Source: an uncultured Clostridia bacterium
GTDB taxonomy: Bacteria; Bacillota; Clostridia; Christensenellales; CAG-314
Direction: 5' to 3'
NCBI GenBank assembly: GCA_947570215.1
Contig: CANOTO010000003.1
Location: 62,001 to 126,000 of the forward strand
Length of the DNA stretch: 64,000 nucleotides
Made by a program: the position numbers and the translations under genes. Shown here one piece after another: positions 30,801 to 37,500 of the stretch. Position 1 is the first letter of the stretch, and each line of letters begins with the position of its first letter. The notes under the pieces were generated by a model, which did no database searches, was not told the DNA's origin, and saw nothing but the letters and a program-made list of their open reading frames with translations.

Positions 30801-32029
30801 TTGAGTTTGGCAGAACCGAGCCCCGTCATATTACGTCGGATATATACCTTGTCTCCGCTTCCGTTGTTATCAGTATAAATATCGACGATTACAGGGTACA
30901 GGTTTATGTCTTCCGTTACGTTAATTTCCTGACCGAAAGCATATTCTCGTCCGTTGCCCGTTTGGGACGTACAGTAGGATACGACAGTTTCGTCCTGCGG
31001 AGTACGTATTGTAAACGTTTTGCCGTATTTTACCTTAACTTCGGTATTGTCGTCGCAGTACGTGACCGTAAAGGTTTTATAACGGAAGTACGTTTTAAGC
31101 ACAAGCCCCGCCTGTTCGGTCAATTTGCCATGCGTAACGCCCTGCGAGCCGTCCAATTCGTAGTACGATTCGTTATTGGGCGGATTGGTTTGAGACAAAA
31201 CGTTACTGCCTATCAACCCGGTTTTATCGTTAAAAGTTTTCACCAACTTGAACGAGCCGTCCGCTTGTTCGCAATAGATTTCTTCCGTATACGTGTTTAA
31301 CCACTGCGCGTACAGCATAACGTCCTGCGTAAGAGTTAATTGCTCGCCGTCGGCATAACTGTCTCCGCTGCCGTCGGCGGCTGTATTCCAGCCCGCAAAT
31401 GCAAAGTCGGAAGTAAAACCTACCTGCGGAAGCTTGACCGAATGCCCGTATATAATACCAAGCGAACTCATCGAGCCCGCGGCGGACTGCAAATTTTTGT
31501 CGAAACCGACCGTTACCGTTTGACGGTTATAATAGAGTTTTAAGGTATTATCCGCATCACCGACCGTTATCGATTTGACATTATTAACATTATTTTCGTC
31601 GACGACGTACCCGACTGCTTGTTTGCGTATAATGTCTATTGCAGAGCCCACCTTGGCTAACCCGGTAGAAGTAAGCTTACTGTCCAAGACGTAGCCGTCA
31701 TCCGTTTGAAAATAGTACTGCATTACATACTGCGCAGACCATTGCGCATAAACGGCAGTATCCGTTTCGAACCGAGTATAAGCGGTGATTTGCTTTCCGT
31801 CGGAATCGAACCAGCCGTCAAACTGATAACCGCAATCGGGCAGCTGCACGGTTGACAACTTGCCGTAGACCGTTTCGTCGGAATTGACGGTAATAGTAAC
31901 GTCTTCCTCGCCGTCGAGATTAAACTTTACCGTAACAGTTACGGATACACTGTCTTTGCAAGCGAACAGGCACGCGAAGCATACGCACAACAACGTTATT
32001 ATCAATACTGTTTTTCCAAATTTGTTCAT
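27878..32029 (-). CDS. Giant lipoprotein with InlB repeats and BspA-like LRRs (1383 aa)
   Basis: The lipobox is LFAC (Cys24). The N-terminal ~380 residues contain InlB-type repeats (F-D-G-W-F ... V-Y-A-Q-W; F-A-G-W-N ... L-Y-A-Q-W; a MucBP-like V-D-E-N-N-V-N-N-V linker). The middle (~380-740) consists of repeats of about 45-60 residues ending in (L/V)-D-G-Y-G-(M/A/V)-G, a recurring motif of unknown fold. Residues about 745-1060 hold BspA-type LRR_5 repeats (I-P-E-G-V-x-x-I, I-G-x-x-A-F-x-x-C). The last ~300 residues are beta-rich. It has the same architecture classes as the subtilase of the next operon, without a protease domain. A promoter with an internal G9 tract lies upstream. It is probably a surface binding protein or adhesin. 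Confidence 0.87.
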   Translation of the reverse strand: MNKFGKTVLIITLLCVCFACLFACKDSVSVTVTVKFNLDGEEDVTITVNSDETVYGKLSTVQLPDCGYQFDGWFDSDGKQITAYTRFETDTAVYAQWSAQYVMQYYFQTDDGYVLDSKLTSTGLAKVGSAIDIIRKQAVGYVVDENNVNNVKSITVGDADNTLKLYYNRQTVTVGFDKNLQSAAGSMSSLGIIYGHSVKLPQVGFTSDFAFAGWNTAADGSGDSYADGEQLTLTQDVMLYAQWLNTYTEEIYCEQADGSFKLVKTFNDKTGLIGSNVLSQTNPPNNESYYELDGSQGVTHGKLTEQAGLVLKTYFRYKTFTVTYCDDNTEVKVKYGKTFTIRTPQDETVVSYCTSQTGNGREYAFGQEINVTEDINLYPVIVDIYTDNNGSGDKVYIRRNMTGLGSAKLNRGGTEYIGFVTVESNVVYFDVTVDADKVQGKLLKDNKFIYRNEEETGKYVYFDYLDHTGQGVYTYYALALDGYGVGVFAIPLADGSDRIANFYCEYTSDGDGEYYMQYYLPSEPDKIYEDYFVLMHDKQQIETDGDKITVDGYFKLRGTERGSYVLLYNRDLQNNGLVLDGYGAGEMVTLDNDGNQTASVKGVYYASDNYTDAAPEYIFAPSDASVDSFYFILAEIDNHYVFVIKRDEAGSYKQSATAKYPELYLDGYGMGLLKASESDDGRYAYYSVVPNGADGYTVVLEFADDVGGKMQVSLDKANGLYSALGEFVIDANGVLTEYIGESSVIVIPEGVIEIADKVFYDKNITMLTLPSTVAKIGKYAFQNSSSATNMSVLTTIYINAITPPILVDDENSALAPDPFRWLQQNAKIFVPDGCEEAYRTAETWTKYVSHITSVAEQNNKPVFEVKDGVLLSYNNKDENPTDVTLTLPDDVTAIADGVFAGLEYIVKVNLNNASVIGNSAFYGCINLAEIIFNADTVSIGDEAFYQCVSLTELDLGNVQTIGSSAFNRCFNLSKVTAGSQITSVGSMAFASCSVNLDENGSIISFNDFVLTLSAVTAPNMGGNVFNETQPRIYVPSFEVGVGYTQNLTWTLYATALRVKNGGDVIALYAKTNMGDTLVLDDRADFGDGSYVGLYKFDGDYLYVTWFNRDSFNNTLTVVEQRAERNAKGEWVGLELADNKYYFVSEGYTALFDNGEQTLKITYGSGEAEFNGQPVTIQVVNYRMRFDLNGYRYVPTLYNDGTFSVTKTFITVENTYTAADGSTLTVRLGDRFITANGVLKNVDGLELKCETWSWYLTKQSDSIYTWTVQWLSDRYAVTAVISGDSFTYTVTKSATVEGYRSADGDTAAVTVTSSGSVAGIVISFKTANGSIACSTTSFAEQPDGTYLVTVQGDDNEDGTPCEFNGTYVITLNMTNKTFTLTKQA

Positions 32030-32184
32030 TGTTACTTCCCATTAAAATATTATTACGTCAACTTCCAAAGACACAAATAGCCGTGTGCTTTCGCCACGAC
32101 TATAAAAATATCTTACAAGCGCGGAACTAAAACGGTTTCGCGCTGATTACTAAAATATTTCGTTAATAGCTGAAAGTTATAAAT
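32030..32184. other. Intergenic: leader of the 1383-residue lipoprotein gene
   Basis: No gene is seen. This is the probable leader of the minus-strand lipoprotein operon. The adjoining 32215-32354 is AT-rich, separates the two divergent promoters and also lacks a gene. Confidence 0.5.
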
Positions 32185-32214
32185 ATTATAACACCCCCCC
32201 CCGTATCAAAGCAA
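32185..32214 (-). promoter_or_regulatory. Putative phase-variable promoter with G9 spacer
   Basis: On the minus strand a TATAAT box (32185-32190) is preceded by TGT and then nine consecutive G residues (32194-32202). A TTGATA (32204-32209) or TTGCTT (32209-32214) hexamer follows upstream, giving spacers of 13 or 18 bases. The homopolymer is inside the -35/-10 spacer, the classical position for slipped-strand control of promoter strength. It lies about 155 bases before the 1383-residue lipoprotein gene. Confidence 0.5.
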
Positions 32215-32354
32215 ATAAATTAAGGTATAAATTCGGTTTTTTTAACGAAAAATTACTCAAAAGGGAGTTAAAACAAGCAATAAGTTATATAAATGTACAC
32301 AAAAGCCGCAAAAAGAAGAAATGAACGACTTTTGACGTAATTACAAAAAAACCG

Positions 32355-32383
32355 TTGACATTTTTGCCCGAATAGAGTATTAT
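32355..32383 (+). promoter_or_regulatory. Strong promoter of the tRNA cluster
   Basis: TTGACA (32355-32360), a 17-base spacer and TATTAT (32378-32383) lie 34 bases upstream of the first tRNA. This is near the sigma-70/SigA consensus. Confidence 0.8.
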
Positions 32384-32417
32384 AGTAAAGCAATCGGGAA
32401 ACCGAGCGCGTTTATAT

Positions 32418-32495
32418 CGCGGGGTAGAGCAGTCTGGTAGCTCATCGGGCTCATAACCCGAAGGTCGTATGGTTCAAATCCTGCCCCCGCAACCA
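32418..32495 (+). tRNA. Initiator tRNA-fMet (CAT) with aberrant T-stem
   Basis: Initiator identity is shown by the C1-A72 mismatch at the top of the acceptor stem, three G:C pairs in the anticodon stem (TCGGG/CCCGA) around a CTCATAA loop, and an encoded CCA. It is 78 nucleotides, one more than usual. The T-stem reads GTATGG/CCTGC instead of the usual GCAGG/CCTGC, leaving a bulged T and a G-T wobble. It may be a degenerate second copy, a functional variant or a sequence error. Confidence 0.85.
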
Positions 32496-32551
32496 ATTGA
32501 TGACGGCGACCGCGTTAGTCGCAATAAAAGTAACGCTAAGCCGTTACTTGC

Positions 32552-32591
32552 GCTGATGTGGCACAGTCGGTAGCGCACCGCCTTGGTAAGG
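32552..32591 (+). pseudogene. Truncated tRNA-Thr relic
   Basis: These 40 bases match the 5' acceptor strand, D-arm and anticodon loop (TTGGTAA, anticodon GGT) of a tRNA-Thr and resemble the intact copy at 32675. The sequence then diverges just after the anticodon loop: no proper anticodon 3' stem, T-arm or acceptor 3' strand follows. A break there is what one expects from a past integration or deletion event at a tRNA anticodon region. Confidence 0.7.
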
Positions 32592-32674
32592 ACGCCGTCT
32601 ATACCTATTGTCCATATTAGCAGCGAATTAAATACAGTCAAAATTTGTGCTTTTTTTGCCAATTTTGACCATCT

Positions 32675-32750
<76 letters not shown>

Positions 32751-32752
32751 CA

Positions 32753-32778
32753 AACCACCCATTTGGGTGGTTTTTTCT
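32753..32778 (+). terminator. Terminator of the tRNA cluster
   Basis: An eight-base-pair stem (32753-32760 with 32765-32772) with loop ATTT is followed by a run of T, starting three bases after the tRNA-Thr CCA end. Confidence 0.9.
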
Positions 32779-32836
32779 TGTATTTTTGCCGTTAATTCGT
32801 GTCAAAATTAAGGATAGCACACCACTGAATGCTTTG

Positions 32837-33001
32837 TGGCACATTTTCACTTTTGCGCGCCATTTTTACAGGCGTTTTTATACTGTTTTCGTTCGGAATA
32901 AAACATAATTACTGTTTACGTCGTTCTAATACTGTCAAAAGCCGTCTAATTCTACCCTATTGGCGCACGAATGGCACACGCTTACGTTAAAAGTGGCACA
33001 C
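32837..33001 (+). repeat. Left cluster of TGGCACAC repeats flanking the island
   Basis: TGGCAC(A)-type octamers occur at 32837, 32961 (TGGCGCAC), 32972 and 32994, all in the same orientation. A matching cluster lies at 50424-50572. Such short repeats could be arm-type binding sites of the island's recombinase; this is inference. Confidence 0.45.
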
Positions 33002-33008
33002 AACGTCT

Positions 33009-33050
33009 CAAAAAAAAATAGGCACATAGTATTTCGCTATGCGCCTATTT
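33009..33050 (-). terminator. Terminator of the integrase remnant
   Basis: A 13-base-pair stem with one mismatch (33016-33028 region with 33037-33050) is followed on the minus strand by eight or more T. It starts 13 bases past the stop codon at 33063. Confidence 0.85.
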
Positions 33051-33062
33051 GTCTTTAAGTAT

Positions 33063-33656
33063 TTATTTCTTTTGCACTAACGCTGCATACACTTCGGGAA
33101 ACTCCGTTTTCAATCTTGTTAAAACGTCTAACGGGCTTTCTTGCTTCGGCTCGTCCTTTTTAGCAACTTGCCGTATCGAATCGTTTTCGGTAACGTATCC
33201 TTCGGGTACAAACGTACAATTCTCTTGAGCGCAGTATTTTGTATCCTTCGGTTTGTACAGTTCGTTGAACTTTTTCGCGGCTTCCTGTACCGAGTCGAAC
33301 TTCAGCAAAGACTTGTAATGCCCTTTCGTAGTAGATATATCCGCATGTCCCATAAGGTCGGTTATGAGTTGGTCTCCTGCGTTTTGAGCGAATAACGAGT
33401 TGGAAAAGGTTTGTCTTAAAGCGTGAAAGTGAATATCCTTACCGTCTAAATTATGGCGTTTAAGGAAGCGTTGAAACGTCTTTCTTGTTCCGCCTTCCGT
33501 TCGGAACGCTCCGTTACTCTTTGCAAATACATAATTGTCGGGAGCGGTCAAACATACGTTGTTTATCTTGCCCACCAATTCCTGATGCTCTTTCCATTCG
33601 TACATTACTTCGTACAATCGGGATATGAGAATGGCAAGACTACAATAATAAACTCC
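33063..33656 (-). pseudogene. Tyrosine recombinase/integrase, N-terminus missing
   Basis: The frame encodes only the C-terminal half of a phage-type integrase. Conserved catalytic residues are visible: H-A-L-R-Q-T (the HxxR box), L-M-G-H-A-D (second His/Gly box) and the nucleophile Tyr in T-K-G-H-Y. The usual N-terminal SAM-like DNA-binding domain and the first catalytic Arg (T-G-x-R) are absent. The open frame ends upstream at a TAA (33657-33659), and the only start codons, TTG at 33617 and ATG at 33605, have no good ribosome binding site. A complete relative is about 380-400 residues. The remnant sits between the tRNA-Thr gene and the plus-strand island genes, pointing to an integrated element that can no longer excise by itself. 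Confidence 0.85.
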
Positions 33657-33732
33657 TTATTATAGGGAGACAGCGTTTTCAAAATTACTTTAACTCCGGT
33701 AAATTTATTACATATATATTTTTTTCGTACAA

Positions 33733-33756
33733 ACCGTCCGCTTGGACGGTTTTTTT
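33733..33756 (+). terminator. Intrinsic terminator upstream of the first HTH-like gene
   Basis: A seven-base-pair stem (33733-33739 with 33744-33750) with loop GCTT and seven T. No plus-strand gene precedes it. It is either the left-over end of a deleted gene or an attenuator in the leader of the gene at 33795. Confidence 0.75.
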
Positions 33757-33794
33757 ATTCGGGTTTTATCAGTAAACATTTAAGAGGATAAATC

Positions 33795-34097
33795 ATGAAT
33801 AAAAGAAAAAGCGTATTAAATTTAGTCAGACAAAGCAACAAAACTGCGGATAAGAATACCGAAGAATACAAACGTCTGAAAATAGTCGTCTCCGTATTGG
33901 AGCGTTATTTTCAAATTTACGATTTGGATAACGGCACGGTTCATTCGCAAGTTTTTAGGCTGCTGTATTTAACTGACAAATACTATACTTACAATCAAAT
34001 TTGCGAAACGGTACATATAGGTAAAAACACGCTTGTTCGTTATATTGCAAAATATGAAGAATTGGCGGTAAGGATATTTAATCAGCTAAATATTTAA
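33795..34097 (+). CDS. Small HTH-like protein 1 (100 aa), phage-regulator type
   Basis: A basic N-terminus (MNKRKSVLNL) is followed by an all-helical protein. The C-terminal part reads L-T-D-K-Y-Y-T-Y-N-Q-I-C-E-T-V-H-I-G-K-N-T and then V-R-Y-I-A-K-Y-E-E-L-A, a pattern like the helix-turn-helix of small phage late-gene or ArpU/RinA-type activators, although I cannot assign a named family. An AAGAGGA binding site precedes the ATG. It is paralogous to the protein at 34205: same length, same R-x-x-x-I/V-F-(K/R)-(A/L)-L-Y-L-T core. It probably regulates the island promoters; this is inferred from position and size only. Confidence 0.75.
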   Translation: MNKRKSVLNLVRQSNKTADKNTEEYKRLKIVVSVLERYFQIYDLDNGTVHSQVFRLLYLTDKYYTYNQICETVHIGKNTLVRYIAKYEELAVRIFNQLNI

Positions 34098-34120
34098 TTA
34101 TACAACATTTTATGACGCTT

Positions 34121-34145
34121 GAAGTACCCGATTGTCGGGTACTTC
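34121..34145 (+). promoter_or_regulatory. Perfect hairpin between the two HTH-like genes
   Basis: An uninterrupted 11-base-pair inverted repeat (34121-34131 with 34135-34145) with a three-base loop. No T-run follows, so it is not a clear terminator. It could be an operator for a dimeric regulator or an RNA processing site. Confidence 0.6.
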
Positions 34146-34204
34146 ATGCCGCAGATTTTGCGTTATAGTATTGGCAGATTACAACGGGTTGTAGGTCAAG
34201 TAAT

Positions 34205-34522
34205 ATGAACAAAAGAGAAGATTTATTAGACTGTATTAGAAATCAATATTTTGATGCCAATAATAAAAAATGCAAATTGTTTCTTAACAGAATGTACCGT
34301 TACTATAAGCAAACAGATTATGAAACGGGGCGTAGACATGGCGAAATTTTTAAGGCGCTTTATTTGACGGAGAATCCATCATCTTATGACGAGTTGTCCG
34401 CGCAATATTTTATCGATACCTACACGCTTGACAGGTATCGTCAGCGTTATAATAAACTTGCCAAATGCTTAATATCTAACGATTTATTAGAGCAAGTCAA
34501 CACCGCAAATACTGTTAGATAG
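34205..34522 (+). CDS. Small HTH-like protein 2 (105 aa)
   Basis: A paralogue of the protein encoded at 33795, with the shared core R-x-H-G-E-I-F-K-A-L-Y-L-T-E and a following helix-turn-helix-like stretch (S-S-Y-D-E-L-S-A-Q-Y-F-I-D-T-Y-T). A GTAGG binding site lies upstream. The last codons (N-T-A-N-T-V-R) and the following 75 bases, including the promoter, are duplicated at 46379. That suggests the gene's 3' end was copied or that an ancestral unit of regulator plus promoter was split by insertion of the Rhs block. It is probably a transcription factor for the adjacent promoters, by inference. Confidence 0.75.
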   Translation: MNKREDLLDCIRNQYFDANNKKCKLFLNRMYRYYKQTDYETGRRHGEIFKALYLTENPSSYDELSAQYFIDTYTLDRYRQRYNKLAKCLISNDLLEQVNTANTVR

Positions 34523-34526
34523 GTTT
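34498..34526 (+). repeat. Direct repeat copy 1 (regulator 3' end and promoter)
   Basis: About 29 identical bases (34498-34526) recur at 46379-46407, and similarity continues through the -35/-10 region to the ATGGC start of the next gene. The two copies bracket the entire Rhs toxin block. Confidence 0.8.
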
Positions 34527-34555
34527 TGACAACTTTGTGTTACCATATTTATAGT
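34526..34555 (+). promoter_or_regulatory. Promoter of the main rhs gene
   Basis: TTGACA (34526-34531), an 18-base spacer and TATAGT (34550-34555), then a small GTAGC/GCTAC hairpin and a GGAGG ribosome binding site before the rhs ATG. The arrangement is repeated in front of the tail-fibre gene at 46495. Confidence 0.6.
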
Positions 34556-34596
34556 AGCATTTTGCTACAAAAAAATTATTACATACGGAGGAAATT

Positions 34597-37500
34597 ATGG
34601 CAATAAAAACAATGGATTTGCAATGTACTAATCCAAGTCAAGGCATTGAATTAACCAATGATATTTTAACAAAAATCGGCAAAAGCAGTCGTATCGTAAA
34701 TGCAATTCTTATGCCGACGGTGCAAAGTATACGTTCTCAAGCGGAGCAATACGCCATCAAAGTATCGTACAACGAACAGGAAGCGCAGATAATCGATTAT
34801 ATCAAGCCGACTGTAAACAACAGATTCTCGGTCAACATTACGGAAGAACTTATTTGTAAAATCAACAACGAAGCGGAAAATATCCGTATCATTATTGATT
34901 CCGGGCTGGCTATAAATAGCACCGTAACGTTGGCTGTAGAATATGTTTCGGAACACTTGATGACAGACGACGTTGCAAGCTGCGACGTTGACGCCCATAG
35001 AGCAGGTGGCGGCAAAATAAACCTTGCCACAGGCAAACTTCGGTTCAATCATGATTTAGGCGCGGGACTCTCCTTGACTTATAACGACAGTCAGGCGAAC
35101 GAGATATCTACTAAAATAGCGAGTGAGAATAATTCCGAAACGACCTTTAAGCATTCTTGCGGTAAAGGCTGGAAATTGAACGTCGAGCAATATCTTGTTA
35201 AAACAGTTAATGCCGATAATAAAGAAATATATACCTATGTTGACGCGCAAGGCAATTACCACGAGTTTTACGAAAAGTATTATTATCTTGACGGCAAACA
35301 AAAGACGTATATAAATAAAGAAGAAATTACAACAGACTTGAACGGCAAATTGATGTATTCTAAAACTACAACAAGAAAAGCTCGTACCGGCACGTTGGAG
35401 ACAACGACTATTACTAATACTTACGATGCATTTGTTGAATTGAAATCCACGTCGGGTTTAACTCTTGACATTGACTACTCTAAATTCAAGGGCGGCAAGT
35501 TTTTGGAACTTCGTCAAAACGAACAAATAGAGCTGGAAGAAAGCGTCGAAGCCTACGAAAACCAACTGAAGCAGTACGTCGTTATTAACAAGGATAACGG
35601 CGACACCGTCTGCGCGCTCAAAAAGGCGGACAATACTCTCGGCGACGCGGAAGTATTTATATCCGACTGTACCGACGACAGGCTTATGCTTACCGAGTCG
35701 GAAGCGGTACAATATAATTCATTGTTATTACAGTTTACTTCTAACGAAAAAACACTTTCGGGTAAAACAATAAATCAAAGCAAATATAATCTTTATGAAG
35801 ATTATTCGGTTCAGCTTACCGATAACGCAAAAAGTTTTATGATTTCGGGTTATGACAATAAACTGGCCAATCTAAGACTACTCGTCAAGCACTTACGCAA
35901 AGATTATGCGAAATTGACGAAAAAATGCAATTATGCTCCTTTAGGCAGTAATCCTATATATCAATATGAAGAGTATTATAAATTCAAAAAAAACTGTGTG
36001 GATCTTAAAAAATGTCTTTTAGATATTATCGGTATAGGACAATATAAAGCAAATACGAGTATTAATAACTTATCTCAAAATCCCAACGGTACAACTAGCA
36101 ATCCTAAATATCTGCATCTTGTAGATAACGTTTGCGACTTGGAAGAAGAATTGCAGGTAATAAACGACGACTTAGAAATGTATTACCGCGCAACTGAATA
36201 TGACAGTTTAACTAACGGAATGACGGATGATGAGAAAAAAAACGCAGAATCTTGGAAATATAAAGAAAGAGAAACTCTTCTAAAAGAAAAAGAAAATAAA
36301 ATGAAAATATCGCAGCTCATTTACCAATTCCAAAAGAATTTTAGCGGTCGTGTAGATAAGCTGCAGCAAAATATATCCGATTTCGAAACGGAAATAAACG
36401 ACTTTGTCGAAGAAGAACAGCGCAAACTCGTCAACCGCCAGCTTGCAATGCTAATCGAATGTTCCGCTCAAAATGTAAGCGAAATTAAAAAGTACTACAA
36501 ACAATACGTTAACAAAAAACACCAATTAAACCTGCTCTACTTGCAGCTGCCGGTAAGTTTTATTACAAGCGGCGGCAACGTAATAGGCTTTAACAAGTAC
36601 GGGCAGTTCACAGCGGCATTTGACGCTTACGAAAACCAAACGGCAATTATCTACGAAGATAACAAGATTGTCCGCATTCAAGACAGCGATGAAAAATCCG
36701 TTTTGTTCGAATATGACAACGATTTGCTGACTAAAATAATATTTGCCGACGACACGAACGCTACGTTGGAATACGCAAACGGTATGCTCTGCGCAATTAT
36801 CGATTGCGAAGGAACAACGACTTTCGGTTACGATTCTTCGTCTTGCCTTATAAGCGCGTCTCACAGCTACGGCCGCGGCGTAAAATTTACACGGGATAAT
36901 TACAAACGGATAGCAACCGTTAACGAAACCACGAATTTAAGTTCTGTTTCGGATAATAATCCCGAGAGCGCAAAAGAAGAAATTTCAAGAACGTTGGCAG
37001 CAATTGATTATCACGAATCGCACTTAACAACGACTGTTACGGACAAACACGACGTTTCCAAAACGTACGTTATGGATATTATGGGTAAGCCTGTAACCGT
37101 GTACGAAGGTAAATTTTACGACCCCGAAAAAACAACAAAGTCGCTATCTCTCGAATACGTAGACAGCAAAAAATCGTTCTCCATATCCGAAGACGTTGCG
37201 TTGCCTAATTTGTTAACGGAAGAAGGATTGGAAAGTCAAAACTTAAACGGCACGTCGGATAGCGTGCGACAGCGTATATTTAACGTCGACGTGTCCAAGC
37301 TCGACTATTCCAACTATGTATTTTCCGTGTGGGCAAAGGCGGATTCGGCATACGTTCCAAACGTTCGAAACAGTTTGTATTGCAATCACGATTTCGAAAA
37401 AGAATTCGGAGTTAACGTTGATACCGTAAAACAAAAACGCAAGTTCGAATTGCGCGCGGAATATACATACAGCGACGGTACGTCGGATAGCGTTTCCGCC

